A DNA stretch of 64,000 bases from positions 198,871 to 262,870 of the forward strand of contig NZ_CH724107.1 of the NCBI RefSeq assembly GCF_000153305.1, written 5' to 3'. This document shows positions 24,710 through 33,672 of the stretch, piece after piece; within the stretch, counting starts at the first letter, position 1; the number at the start of each line of letters is the position of its first letter. Below the pieces are notes generated by a model. That model was not told the DNA's origin and did no database searches. It worked only from the letters and a program-made list of their open reading frames with translations. The position numbers and the translations under genes were made by a program. This stretch comes from Oceanicola granulosus HTCC2516. GTDB lineage: Bacteria; Pseudomonadota; Alphaproteobacteria; Rhodobacterales; Rhodobacteraceae.

Positions 24710-25309
24710 ATGGCTTTCGATCTTCCCGACCTTCCCTACGCTCACGACGCGCTCGCCGGCAACGGCATGAGCAAGGAGACGCTCGAGTTCCACCACGACA
24801 TCCACCACAAGGCCTACGTCGACAACGGCAACAAGCTGATCGCCGGCACCGAGTGGGAGAACAAGTCGCTCGAGGAGATCATCAAGGGCACCTACGATCC
24901 CAACGCGGTGGCCCAGAACGGCATCTTCAACAACATCTCGCAGCTTTGGAACCACAACCAGTTCTGGGAAATGATGTCGCCCGGCCAGTCCTCCATGCCT
25001 TCCGAGCTCGAAAGCGCCCTGAAGGACAGCTTCGGCTCCGTCGACAAGTTCAAGGAAGAGTTCGCGGCGGCCGGCGCGGGCCAGTTCGGCTCCGGCTGGG
25101 CCTGGCTCGTCAAGGGCGGGGACGGCGGCCTCAAGATCCGCAAGACCGAGAACGGCGTGAACCCGGTCTGCTTCGACGAGACCGCTCTGCTGGGCTGCGA
25201 CGTGTGGGAGCATTCCTACTACATCGACTTCCGCAACAAGCGCCCGGCCTACCTCGACAACTTCCTCAACAACCTGGTCGACTGGGAGAATGTCGCCTCC
25301 CGCATGTGA
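24710..25309 (+). CDS. sodB: Superoxide dismutase, probably iron type
   Basis: The 199-residue protein has all metal ligands of Fe/Mn superoxide dismutases. They are His in LEFHHDIHHKAY, His in SQLWNHNQFW, and Asp and His in GCDVWEHSYYIDF. The Gln before WNH in SQLWNH is typical of iron enzymes, which is why I favour SodB over SodA. It turns superoxide into hydrogen peroxide and oxygen in the cytoplasm. Start 24710 follows AGAGGGGC. The divergent upstream region is about 266 nt. Confidence 0.96.
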   Translation: MAFDLPDLPYAHDALAGNGMSKETLEFHHDIHHKAYVDNGNKLIAGTEWENKSLEEIIKGTYDPNAVAQNGIFNNISQLWNHNQFWEMMSPGQSSMPSELESALKDSFGSVDKFKEEFAAAGAGQFGSGWAWLVKGGDGGLKIRKTENGVNPVCFDETALLGCDVWEHSYYIDFRNKRPAYLDNFLNNLVDWENVASRM

Positions 25310-25409
25310 CCGACACCGGGGTGCGCGGCCGCCGCGCACCCCACGCCTCCGGAACTGCCGCCCCGCCCTCAGGTTGAAGCAGGACAGCCCCAGAATCCCG
25401 GAGACCCCC

Positions 25410-25856
25410 ATGCGCCTTGCCGCCCTCGCTCCCCTCGTCGCCGCCCTCGCCGCCGCGCCCGCGCTCGCCGACATCGAGCAGACCACCGCCACCGGCTCCG
25501 TCGCCGAGGTGATGGACCGCCTCGAGAGCGCCGTCACCGAAGCCGGCGCGACCGTCTTCGCCCGCGTCGACCACGGCGCCGGCGCCGCCGATGTCGAGAT
25601 GTCGCTCGCGCCTGCCGAACTGCTGATCTTCGGCAATCCCCGGCTCGGCACCCCGGCGATGCAGGCCGATATCCTCGCCGGCCTCCACCTGCCCCTGAAG
25701 ATGCTCGTCTACACCGATTCCGAAGGCGCCACCCGCATCGCCTGGATCGAGCCCGAGGCGCTGTTCGACGACCTCGAGATCGACGACGACGCCCAGTACG
25801 TCGAGAAGATGGAAGACGCTCTCGCGAGCTTCGCCGAGGCCGCCGCCGCCGGGTGA
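25410..25856 (+). CDS. DUF302-domain periplasmic protein
   Basis: This 148-residue protein has a signal peptide ending at APALADI (about residue 21). The DUF302 domain follows with the typical SVAEVMDRLESAVTEAGATVFARVDH start and LLIFGNPRLGTPAMQAD in the middle. DUF302 has no proven biochemical role; members may bind small ligands. It is 100 nt after sodB and may be expressed with it. Location in the periplasm is inferred from the signal. Confidence 0.88.
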   Translation: MRLAALAPLVAALAAAPALADIEQTTATGSVAEVMDRLESAVTEAGATVFARVDHGAGAADVEMSLAPAELLIFGNPRLGTPAMQADILAGLHLPLKMLVYTDSEGATRIAWIEPEALFDDLEIDDDAQYVEKMEDALASFAEAAAAG

Positions 25857-25955
25857 CGGGGCAGGGGGCGCGGCGCCCCGCCGCCGGGCTCCCGCCGCAC
25901 GGAACTCCGCCCCCGCGCCAAGGGTTGGCCCTCCAAGCAACAAAGGAGATCTCCC

Positions 25956-26189
25956 ATGGCAGAGCGGCACCGTTCCCACGACAAGTCCCGCGAGACAGAG
26001 AACTTCACCGACGACACCGCCACCCCCTCCCAGCAGGGCCGTGCGCAGGGCGAGCTCGAGCGCAAGGTCGGCACCCGCGACGAGGAGAAGCAGGCCGAGC
26101 AGGGCGGCGGCGCGACCCGCGTCCACAAGTCCGACGAGAAGGGCGAGGGCAACCTCGGCGGTCTCCACGGCACCGGCGGGGAGGACTGA
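25956..26189 (+). CDS. Small hydrophilic protein of unknown function
   Basis: A strong ribosome site (AAAGGAGAT) precedes this 77-codon gene. The product is highly charged and Gly-rich, with no Cys or Trp and no hydrophobic core, for example GQRAQ-like and DEKGEGNLGG stretches. It is likely disordered. Its stop is 2 nt before the host-attachment-family gene, so the two are probably one operon. I recognise no family. Confidence 0.65.
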   Translation: MAERHRSHDKSRETENFTDDTATPSQQGRAQGELERKVGTRDEEKQAEQGGGATRVHKSDEKGEGNLGGLHGTGGED

Positions 26190-26191
26190 GC

Positions 26192-26647
26192 ATGGCCGGC
26201 ATCGACAACGGCACCTGGGTCCTCGTCGCCGACGGCGAAAAGGCCCTGTTCCTCGAGAACATGACCGACGCGGAGAACCCGAACCTGCGCGTCGTCAAGA
26301 AGGAGGAGCAGGACAATCCTCCCGACCGCGAGCAGAGCGCCAACCGCCCCGGCCGGATGCAGGACACCGGCGTGCAGCAGCGCTCCGCGATGGACGACAC
26401 CGACTGGCACGAGCTCGCCAAGGAGCGCTTCGCCGACGACATGGCCGAGCTGCTCTACGGCATGGCCCACCGCGGCCGCTTCGACAAGATCGTCCTCGTC
26501 GCCGCGCCCAACGTGCTCGGCGAGATCCGCGACAAGCTCCACAAGGAGGTCGCCGACAAGGTGGTCGGCGAGATCCCCAAGACCCTGACCAACCACCCGA
26601 TCGGCGACATCGAGAAGATCGTCGCCAAGGACCTGGCCGAAGCCTGA
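26192..26647 (+). CDS. Host attachment-family protein
   Basis: The 151-residue product begins GIDNGTWVLVADGEKALFLE and continues with LYGMAHRGRFDKIVLVAAPN, as in the bacterial host-attachment-protein family first studied in Agrobacterium. The family is widespread in free-living bacteria, so attachment is not proven here. A GGGGAGGAC ribosome site precedes the ATG. It follows the small hydrophilic gene by 2 nt. The fold resembles eRF1 domain-like proteins by known family similarity; activity is unknown. Confidence 0.85.
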   Translation: MAGIDNGTWVLVADGEKALFLENMTDAENPNLRVVKKEEQDNPPDREQSANRPGRMQDTGVQQRSAMDDTDWHELAKERFADDMAELLYGMAHRGRFDKIVLVAAPNVLGEIRDKLHKEVADKVVGEIPKTLTNHPIGDIEKIVAKDLAEA

Positions 26648-26795
26648 CGTCTTCCGCGCGCGCCCACACCCGGGGCGCGCGCGCCGCAACGCCCGTTGCG
26701 CCCGTTGCCTCTCGGGCCCTTGCCACCGCCCGCACGATTTCGCGCGCGAAACATCCCCCGCCCGCCCCCTTGCCATTCCTCCCGCGCCGTGGCTC

Positions 26796-27686
26796 ATGGC
26801 CCCCATGAGTGATCCGGTGCGTGCAGTCCTGGCGATCGTCACGGCCTGCGTGATCTGGGGCCTGTCGCCGCTCTACTACGCCCTCCTCGACAGCGTCGTG
26901 CCCATCGAGGTGCTGGCCCACCGCACCCTCTGGTCGTTCCTCTTCTTCGTCGCGGTGATCGCCCTGCAGCGCCGCCTGCGCGACCTCGCCGCCGCCGTCG
27001 CCACACCAAGCCGCGCCGGGCTGATCCTCGCCGCCGGCCTCGCGATCGGGTTCAACTGGTTCGGCTTCATCTTCGCCATCCATTCCGGCCGCGCGCTGGA
27101 AGCCTCGCTCGGCTACTACGTCTTCCCGCTCTTCGCCGTCCTGCTCGGCCGCCTCGTCTTCGGCGAGGCGCTGACCCGCGTCCAGTGGGCCGCCGTCGGC
27201 CTCGCGGGGCTCGCCGTCACCGTCCTCACCGCGGGCCTCGGCGTGCCGCCCTTCGTCGCCCTCGGCCTCGCCGCCTCCTTCGCGATCTACGGGGCCCTGA
27301 AGAAGCGCATCGCCCTCGGCCCGATCCTGTCGGTCACCGCCGAGGTGCTGCTGCTGCTGCCGCTCGCCCTGGGCTTCCTCGCCGTCTTCGGCCACGCCCA
27401 GCCCCTGCCGACGCTGCTGCTGCTGATGCTCTCGGGCCCGCTGACGGCGACCCCGCTGATGCTGTTCAGCTACGCCGCCCGCCGCCTGCGCTTCGCCACG
27501 GTCGGCCTCGTCCAGTACCTCAACCCCACCCTGCAGTTCCTCGTCGCGGTGCTGGTCTTCACCGAGCCCTTCACCCCCTGGCACGCCATCGCCTTCCCGA
27601 TCATCTGGATCGCCCTCGCGCTCTACTCCGCCAGCGCCATCGCGCGCGACCGCGCCACCCGCCGCGCCGCTGCCGTCCCGCTCTAG
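26796..27686 (+). CDS. rarD: EamA/RarD-family permease
   Basis: This 296-residue membrane protein has about ten helices in two EamA halves. RarD marks include VIWGLSPLYYALLDSVVPIEVLAHR and FNWFGFIFAIHSGRALEASLGYY, and VQYLNPTLQFLVAV. RarD proteins are members of the drug/metabolite transporter superfamily with uncertain substrates; the name comes from chloramphenicol sensitivity in Pseudomonas. A second in-frame ATG at 26805 is possible. It stands alone, convergent with urtE, with a hairpin between them. Confidence 0.88.
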   Translation: MAPMSDPVRAVLAIVTACVIWGLSPLYYALLDSVVPIEVLAHRTLWSFLFFVAVIALQRRLRDLAAAVATPSRAGLILAAGLAIGFNWFGFIFAIHSGRALEASLGYYVFPLFAVLLGRLVFGEALTRVQWAAVGLAGLAVTVLTAGLGVPPFVALGLAASFAIYGALKKRIALGPILSVTAEVLLLLPLALGFLAVFGHAQPLPTLLLLMLSGPLTATPLMLFSYAARRLRFATVGLVQYLNPTLQFLVAVLVFTEPFTPWHAIAFPIIWIALALYSASAIARDRATRRAAAVPL

Positions 27687-27689
27687 GTC

Positions 27690-27716
27690 TCTGTTCTCGA
27701 AATATCCCGGGGGAGT
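27690..27716 (-). repeat. CCCCCG[AG]GGATATTT-type intergenic element
   Basis: On the minus strand this reads CTCCCCCGGGATATTTCGAG followed by AACAGAG. A very similar element lies at 42571-42597. Both are in gaps directly behind genes. The family is known to me only as a recurrent short intergenic motif in Rhodobacterales genomes; function is unknown. Confidence 0.5.
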
Positions 27717-27733
27717 CGCCCCGAAGGGGCGAC
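27715..27733. terminator. Hairpin between convergent rarD and urtE genes
   Basis: GTCGCCCC-GAA-GGGGCGAC is a perfect 8-bp stem with a 3-nt loop, 28 nt after the rarD stop and 30 nt beyond urtE. A second G/C-rich hairpin (27734-27748) follows. No long T run is present, so termination, possibly in both directions, is inferred. Confidence 0.45.
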
Positions 27734-27762
27734 GGGGGCAGCGCCCCCGGTCCGCGGCAGGC

Positions 27763-28458
27763 TCAGACCGACACGAGCGGCAGCAGCGCCTCCTTCGCGA
27801 TCGCCCCCTTGCGCGCGTCCTCGATGACGGCGCCCCGGCGCAGCACGACGAATCGGTCGGCGAGGTCGTAGGCGAAGTCGAAATACTGCTCGACCAGCAC
27901 GATCGCCATGTCGCCGCGCTCCCTCAGCAGGCGGATCACCTCGCCGATATGCTGGATGATGTTGGGCTGGATGCCCTCGGTCGGCTCGTCGAGCAGCAGC
28001 AGCTTCGGCCGGGTGATCAGCGCGCGCGCGATGGCGAGCTGCTGTTGCTGGCCCCCCGAGAGATCGCCCCCGCGCCGGTGCTGCATGTCGCGCAGCACCG
28101 GGAACAGCTCGTAGACGTGGTCGGGGATGCGGTGCTCGGGGCGGGGCAGGCAGGCGAAGCCGGTCTCGAGGTTCTCGGTGACGGTCATCAGCGGGAAGAT
28201 GTCGCGCCCCTGGGGCACGTAGCCGATGCCGCGCCGCGCCAGCCGGTGCGCGGGCAGCCGCTCCACCGCCGCGCCCTCGAGCCGCACCGTCCCGCCCGAG
28301 GGCAGGTGGGTGCCGGCGATCGCCTTGAGCAGGCTCGTCTTGCCGACGCCGTTGGTGCCCATCACGCAAGTTACCTCGCCGAGCGCGGCCGTCAGCGAGA
28401 CGTCGTGCAGGATCTGCGACTTGCCGTAATGGAGGGTCAGGTTGTCGATGGTCAGCAT
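27763..28458 (-). CDS. urtE: Urea ABC transporter ATP-binding subunit UrtE
   Basis: The 231-residue ATPase has Walker A GTNGVGKT (about residues 34-41), signature LSGGQQQQLAIARAL and Walker B LLLLDEPTEGIQPNIIQHIG. The GIQPNI segment marks the UrtE branch of LivF-type ATPases. It is the last gene of urtABCDE, 2 nt behind urtD. With UrtD it energises urea import at the cytoplasmic side. Confidence 0.96.
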   Translation of the reverse strand: MLTIDNLTLHYGKSQILHDVSLTAALGEVTCVMGTNGVGKTSLLKAIAGTHLPSGGTVRLEGAAVERLPAHRLARRGIGYVPQGRDIFPLMTVTENLETGFACLPRPEHRIPDHVYELFPVLRDMQHRRGGDLSGGQQQQLAIARALITRPKLLLLDEPTEGIQPNIIQHIGEVIRLLRERGDMAIVLVEQYFDFAYDLADRFVVLRRGAVIEDARKGAIAKEALLPLVSV

Positions 28459-28460
28459 GT

Positions 28461-29201
28461 TCAGCGCCCGAGATAGACGTCGATGACGTCTTGGTTCCTG
28501 GTGACGTGGTCGAGCGAGCCCTCGGCCAGCACCGCGCCCTCGTGGAGCACGGTGACCTTGCAGTTCAGGCGGCGGACGAACTCCATGTCGTGCTCGACCA
28601 CCACGACGGCGCGGGTGCGGGCGGCCTCGACGAGGATCGCGGTCGTCTTCTCGCGCTCCGCCGGGGTCATGCCGGCGGCCGGCTCGTCGACCAGCAGCAG
28701 GCGCGGGTCCTGCGCCAGCAGCATCCCGATCTCCAGCCATTGCTTCTGCCCGTGGCTCAGCTCGCCCGACGGCCGCTCGAGCTGGTCGCCGAGCCCGATC
28801 TCGTCGGCCAGCTCGGCCACGCGCGCGAGGTCCGCCGGGCTCGGCCTGTAGAGCAGGACGGCCAGCGGCCCGCGCGGCTTCCTGAGCGCCATCAGCAGGT
28901 TCGCCTGCACCGTCTGGTCCTCGAACACGGTCGGCTTCTGGAACTTTCGCCCGATGCCGGCCTGGGCAATCTTGGCCTCGCTCATGCCGATCAGCGAGGC
29001 GCTGCGCTCGCCGTAGAGGACGTGGCCGCTGTCGGGGCGGGTCTTGCCGGTGACGATGTCCATGAAGGTCGTCTTGCCCGCGCCGTTCGGCCCGATCACG
29101 GCGCGCAGCTCGGCCTCGCCGATCTGGAAGGAGAGGTTGTTGATGGCGCGGAAGCCGTCGAAGCTGACGGTCACGCCCGAGACTTCGAGAAGCGTGCTCA
29201 T
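28461..29201 (-). CDS. urtD: Urea ABC transporter ATP-binding subunit UrtD
   Basis: This 246-residue ATPase shows Walker A GPNGAGKTT, the UrtD-type signature LSHGQKQWLEIGMLLA and Walker B LLLVDEPAAGMTPAE. The altered LSHGQ signature is normal for UrtD and not a defect. The ATG at 29201 overlaps the urtC stop (ATGA). It pairs with UrtE. Confidence 0.96.
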   Translation of the reverse strand: MSTLLEVSGVTVSFDGFRAINNLSFQIGEAELRAVIGPNGAGKTTFMDIVTGKTRPDSGHVLYGERSASLIGMSEAKIAQAGIGRKFQKPTVFEDQTVQANLLMALRKPRGPLAVLLYRPSPADLARVAELADEIGLGDQLERPSGELSHGQKQWLEIGMLLAQDPRLLLVDEPAAGMTPAEREKTTAILVEAARTRAVVVVEHDMEFVRRLNCKVTVLHEGAVLAEGSLDHVTRNQDVIDVYLGR

Positions 29202-30373
29202 GAGGCGGTGTCCTTGCGGCGGCCGGCCAGCCGCTCGAGCCCGCCGGCGATGCCGCGCGGCGCGTAGAGGGTGACGGCGACGAAGCTGAGGCCGAGCAGC
29301 ACCAGCCACCAGTCGACCCAGGCGACCCGGTAGCCCGCCACCGTGAGGTCGGGCGCCTGGCCGCCGGTGAACCACGACGACAGCAGGCTGACGAAGGCGG
29401 TGCCGATGACCGCGCCGTAGAGCCTGCCGCGTCCGCCGATGGCGACCCAGACGGCGAGGTAGATCGAGGCGATGGGCGCGATCTCGGCCGGGTTGATGAT
29501 GCCCGCCTGGGGGTAGTAGAGCGCCCCCGCGATCCCGGCGATGCAGGCGGTCAGGGTGAAGATGGCGAGCTTGTAGTGCTCGACCGAGTAGCCGAGGAAG
29601 CGCACCCGGGCCTCGTTGTCTCGGATGCCCCGGATCACCGAGCCGAACTTGCCCGAGACCAGCCACGCCGACAGCAGGTAGCCGAGCGCCAGCGCCAGCG
29701 CCGAGGCCCAGAAGAACCATAGCGACACCTCCGATTGCGGCGCGGTGACGCCGGGCAGGTTCTGCAGGCCCGACAGCCCGTTGTTGCCGCGCAGCCCGCT
29801 GGCGTTCTGGAACAGGTACAGCGCGAGCCCCAGCGTCATCGCCTGGGTCAGGATCGACAGGTAGACGCCGGTGACTCGGGCGCGAAACGCCAGCCAGCCG
29901 AAGACCAGCGCCAGCAGCCCCGGCACCAGCACCACCAGCGCGAGCTGGATCGCGAGGCTGTCGGCGAAGCTCCAGATCAGCGGCAGGTCGCTGCTGCCGA
30001 CGACGCCGAAGACCTGGTTGCCGATGGCGGCCTCGATCTCCTCGGGCGTCGGCGGCAGGGCGGCGTCGGCCAGCGCGCCCTCGACGATGTGGCGGGTGCG
30101 CTCGAACATCAGCCACATGCCGATCATGTAGCCGCCCAGCCCGAAGAAGGCGAAGTGGCCGAGCGAGAGGATCCCCGCGTAGCCCCAGATCAGGTCCATC
30201 GCGACGGCGACGAGGCAGAGGCACAGGGTCTTGCCCAGCGTCTTGACGAAGCTCGTCGAGATCACGCCGACGCCGAAGCCTTCGGACAGGACCGTGACGG
30301 CGAGGGTGAACAGCGCCAGCAGGGCGAGGAACACGAGGACGGACGGGTGTCTTGCGATGAAGGAGCGGTGCAT
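29198..30373 (-). CDS. urtC: Urea ABC transporter permease UrtC
   Basis: The product has 391 residues and about ten membrane helices of the LivM type. Typical UrtC features are the LIWGYAGILSLGHFAFFGLGG segment shortened here to its core WGYAGILSLGHFAFF, and the EAA-like segment VRFLGYSVEHYKLAIF. A periplasmic loop of about 40 residues follows the third helix. It starts 4 nt after the urtB stop. It forms the channel with UrtB. Confidence 0.95.
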   Translation of the reverse strand: MHRSFIARHPSVLVFLALLALFTLAVTVLSEGFGVGVISTSFVKTLGKTLCLCLVAVAMDLIWGYAGILSLGHFAFFGLGGYMIGMWLMFERTRHIVEGALADAALPPTPEEIEAAIGNQVFGVVGSSDLPLIWSFADSLAIQLALVVLVPGLLALVFGWLAFRARVTGVYLSILTQAMTLGLALYLFQNASGLRGNNGLSGLQNLPGVTAPQSEVSLWFFWASALALALGYLLSAWLVSGKFGSVIRGIRDNEARVRFLGYSVEHYKLAIFTLTACIAGIAGALYYPQAGIINPAEIAPIASIYLAVWVAIGGRGRLYGAVIGTAFVSLLSSWFTGGQAPDLTVAGYRVAWVDWWLVLLGLSFVAVTLYAPRGIAGGLERLAGRRKDTAS

Positions 30374-30376
30374 GCC

Positions 30377-32332
30377 TCAGTCTCCCGCGGCGCGGCCCTT
30401 GAGGGCGATGATGCCCCGCGGCCGGAACTGGATGAAGATGATGATGAAGACGATCATGTAGGTCTGCGCCGCCAGCGTGTTGGAGGGGTTCAGCCACTCC
30501 ACGCCCTTCTGGAAGCCGCCGATCATCGTCGCGCCCGCGAGCGTGCCCCAGATGTTGCCGACGCCGCCGACCACCACGGTCATGAAGCTCTGCACGATGT
30601 AGTCGCCGCCCATTTCGGAGGTGACCTTGGCGAACAGCCCGATGACGACGCCCGCGATCCCGGCGATGCCCGAGCCGAGGCCGAAGGTCAGCATGTTCAC
30701 CCGGTCGGGGTTGATCCCCATGCTGGCGGCCATGCGCGGGTTCTGGGTCACGGCGCGGGTCTCGAGGCCGAGCCGGGTGCGATTCATGATGAACAGGAAC
30801 AGTCCGAGGAACAGCAGCGCCAGCGCGAAGATCGCGATCCGGATATAGCTGATCGCGACCACGTCGTTGATCACCCAGGCGCCGTCGAGCCAGCCGGGCG
30901 CGGTGAGCGGGCGGGCCTGGGTGCCGAAGATGTTCTTGGCGAGCTGCTGCAGCGCGATCGACACGCCGAACGTCGCCAGCAGCGTCTCGAGCGGGCGGTG
31001 GTAGAGCCAGCGGATCACCAGCCGCTCGAGCGCCACCCCGGCGGCGAAGGTGACGGCGAAGGCGAGCGGCACCGCCAGCAGGATCGACGCGGTGTGGTTG
31101 GTGACGAACTGCTGCACCACGAAGCCGGTATAGGCGCCCATCATGATGAATTCGCCGTGCGCCATGTTGATGACGCCCATCACCCCGAAGGTGATCGCCA
31201 GCCCGATGGCGGCGAGGAAGTAGATCGAGGCCAGCGACAGCGCGTCGAGCCCGAGATCCACCGCCTGACCGACCGCGACCCGCGTCTGCGAGGCGCCGAG
31301 CGCGGCGGCGGCGGCGGCGGTGACGTCCGGGTCGGGGTCGGCGTAGACGTCGAGGAAGCGATGGCCGGCGAGGGCCTCGGCGACGTCCTGCGGCCCGACG
31401 CGCGGCTCGGCGAGCCCGGCGACGACGAGCGCGTCGTAGGCGGTGTCGCGCGCGGTCTCGCTCGACAGCGCCGCGACGGGCAGGCCGCCGACCTCGCCGT
31501 CGCGGATATGGGCCGTCAGCGCCGCGTCGCGGGCCTCCTTCGTCACCAACGCCGGGGCGCGGCCCTCGGCCACGAGGAGGTCGTAGGCGGCGGTGACGCC
31601 GAGCTCCTCGCCGCCCGGCGACAGGGTGGCGGCGACGTTGGCGGGCGGCGGGTCGGTCGCGCCGATCACCGTGCGGCGGGTGGCAAGGATCGGGTTGAGC
31701 GTGGCGCGGAAGTCGACGCCGAGATCGCCCGACAGGCTCTCGATGGCGGCGATGCGCTCGGCGGGGGAGGCGCCGTGGGCGATGGTCATCAGCCGCTCCA
31801 TCCGCTCCTTGCGCGCGCGCAGGGCCGGGTCGGTCTCGGCGGCGACGGAGGCGCGCAGCGGCTCGAGCAGCCCGGCCTCCGGGTCGCGGCCGAGCGAGTC
31901 GAGCGCGGCGGAGCGCTTGGCCGGGTCCGGGTCGGTCAGCTGAAAGCGCACCAGCGCGGTGGCGATCAGGGCGCGGATGCCGCTGTTGGGCTTGAGCTGG
32001 GTCAGCTCCGACCTGGGATAGGTGCCGACGGGCGCGCCGGTGTCGAAATCGATCAGCCGGTATAGGCCGTCGGCGGTCTCCTCGCCGGCGAAGAACAGCC
32101 CGTCGGCCGCGCGCTGCCACATCTCCTTGGCCTGCCACGTCTCGAGCACCCGCGGGATCGCGGGCAGGCCGCTGTCGGCGAGCGCGTCGATGGCGGGGCC
32201 GATCGTGCGGCGCGAGCTTTCCTCGATCAGCGCGCGCTGGGTTTGCAGGATGTCCTGCACGTTGCGCGTCTGCGCGAGGGCGAAAGGGGTTGTGAGCAAT
32301 GCGCAGAGCATCGCCATCAGCAGCGTCTTCAT
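30377..32332 (-). CDS. urtB: Urea ABC transporter permease UrtB with periplasmic N-terminal region
   Basis: This 651-residue protein has a signal-like N-terminus ending near FALAQTR, then a soluble region of about 330 residues rich in short helices. The LivH-type permease domain follows with IGLAITFGVMGVINMAHGEF and EAA-like segments. Long N-terminal regions are known in proteobacterial UrtB, but their role is not settled. I chose ATG 32332, since the upstream extension to 32470 lacks the signal. It is second in the operon, after urtA. Confidence 0.94.
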   Translation of the reverse strand: MKTLLMAMLCALLTTPFALAQTRNVQDILQTQRALIEESSRRTIGPAIDALADSGLPAIPRVLETWQAKEMWQRAADGLFFAGEETADGLYRLIDFDTGAPVGTYPRSELTQLKPNSGIRALIATALVRFQLTDPDPAKRSAALDSLGRDPEAGLLEPLRASVAAETDPALRARKERMERLMTIAHGASPAERIAAIESLSGDLGVDFRATLNPILATRRTVIGATDPPPANVAATLSPGGEELGVTAAYDLLVAEGRAPALVTKEARDAALTAHIRDGEVGGLPVAALSSETARDTAYDALVVAGLAEPRVGPQDVAEALAGHRFLDVYADPDPDVTAAAAAALGASQTRVAVGQAVDLGLDALSLASIYFLAAIGLAITFGVMGVINMAHGEFIMMGAYTGFVVQQFVTNHTASILLAVPLAFAVTFAAGVALERLVIRWLYHRPLETLLATFGVSIALQQLAKNIFGTQARPLTAPGWLDGAWVINDVVAISYIRIAIFALALLFLGLFLFIMNRTRLGLETRAVTQNPRMAASMGINPDRVNMLTFGLGSGIAGIAGVVIGLFAKVTSEMGGDYIVQSFMTVVVGGVGNIWGTLAGATMIGGFQKGVEWLNPSNTLAAQTYMIVFIIIFIQFRPRGIIALKGRAAGD

Positions 32333-32397
32333 CTGGGGGTCCGGGCTCTCGGGGAGGGGAGGGCGCGCCCGCGCGGGCGCGCCCCCGGATGGGCCGA

Positions 32398-33672
32398 TCA
32401 GTAGTTCGACAGCGTCTGCACGCAGGTCTCGGTCTCGGTGTTGTACATGCCGCAGTCGAGCTCCTGCCAATCCGAGACCAGCACGGCGGATTCCGGAAGG
32501 AAGTCGGTCCAGGCGTCGCCGGGGACTTCCTCGGTCTGGGAGACGATGTCGAACTGGCCGTCCCCGGTGATCTCGCCGATCAGCACCGGCTTGGCGAGGT
32601 GGTGGTTGGGCAGCATCACGGCGGTGCCGCCGGTCAGGTTCGGGAATTCCTGCCCATACATGGCCTCGCGCACCGCATCGACCTCCGCGGTGCCGGCCTC
32701 ATCGACCGCGTTCACCCACATGTTGAAGCCGATGTAGTGGGCCTCCATCGGGTCGTTGGTCACGCGGTCGGCACCCATGCGCTCCTGCCAGGCGGCGATC
32801 CACTCCGCGTTGGCCTCGGTGTCGGCGGACTGGAAGTAGTTCCACGCGGCGAGGTGGCCGACGAGGTTCGAGGTGTCGAGGCCCGAGAGCTCCTCCTCGC
32901 CGACGGAGAAGGCGACGACGGGGATGTCGTCGGCGGAGATGCCGGCGGCGGCGAGCTCCTTGTAGAAGCCGATATTGGCGTCGCCGTTGATCGTGGAGAT
33001 CACGCCGACGCGCTTGCCGTCGGCCCCGAGCGCCACCACGTCGGCGACGATGCGCGACCAGTCGGAATGGCCGAAGGGGGTGTAGTTGACGAAGATGTCG
33101 GTCGCCGGGATGCCGTTGTCCTGCAGGTAGGCCTGGAGGATGTTGTTGGTGGTGCGCGGGTAGACGTAGTCGGTGCCCAGCAGCGCGAACTTCTCGATGC
33201 CCAGCTCCTCGAGGAAGTAGTCCGTCGCCGGGATCGCCTGCTGGTTGGGCGCGGCGCCGGTGTAGAAGACGTTGCGTGAGCTTTCCTCGCCCTCGTACTG
33301 CACCGGGTAGAAGAGCAGGCCGTTCAGCTCTTCGATCACCGGCAGCACCGACTTGCGCGACACGCTGGTCCAGTTGCCGAAGATCACGTCGACCTCGTGC
33401 ACGGTCAGCAGCTCGCGCGCCTTCTCGGCGAACAACGGCCAGTCGGAGGCCGGGTCGACCACCACCGCCTCGAGCTCGCAGCCGAGCACGCCGCCGGCGG
33501 CGTTCTGCTGCTCGACGAGCATCTCCATCGTGTCCTTCAGGGTGGTCTCGGAAATGGCCATGGTGCCCGAGAGCGAGTGCAGGACGCCGACCTTGATCGG
33601 GCAATCCTGCGCGAGGGCCGGCAGCGCGGTCCCGAGGAGCATGGCGGTGGCCAGGGCGGTGGTGGTTCTCAT
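32398..33672 (-). CDS. urtA: Urea ABC transporter substrate-binding protein UrtA
   Basis: The 424-residue product has a signal peptide ending at PALAQDC (about residue 22), then the type I periplasmic-binding fold with PIKVGVLHSLSGTMAISE and FGNWTSVSRKSVLPVIEELN. These are diagnostic of UrtA urea binders rather than branched-chain amino acid binders. It leads urtABCDE, divergent from the ure operon. It would capture urea in the periplasm for uptake and cytoplasmic hydrolysis by the adjacent urease. Cys pairs near both ends may form disulfides. Confidence 0.96.
   Translation of the reverse strand: MRTTTALATAMLLGTALPALAQDCPIKVGVLHSLSGTMAISETTLKDTMEMLVEQQNAAGGVLGCELEAVVVDPASDWPLFAEKARELLTVHEVDVIFGNWTSVSRKSVLPVIEELNGLLFYPVQYEGEESSRNVFYTGAAPNQQAIPATDYFLEELGIEKFALLGTDYVYPRTTNNILQAYLQDNGIPATDIFVNYTPFGHSDWSRIVADVVALGADGKRVGVISTINGDANIGFYKELAAAGISADDIPVVAFSVGEEELSGLDTSNLVGHLAAWNYFQSADTEANAEWIAAWQERMGADRVTNDPMEAHYIGFNMWVNAVDEAGTAEVDAVREAMYGQEFPNLTGGTAVMLPNHHLAKPVLIGEITGDGQFDIVSQTEEVPGDAWTDFLPESAVLVSDWQELDCGMYNTETETCVQTLSNY

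Noticed and set aside
28461-29201. UrtD signature LSHGQ as a damaged ABC motif
   Set aside because: This form is typical for UrtD proteins.
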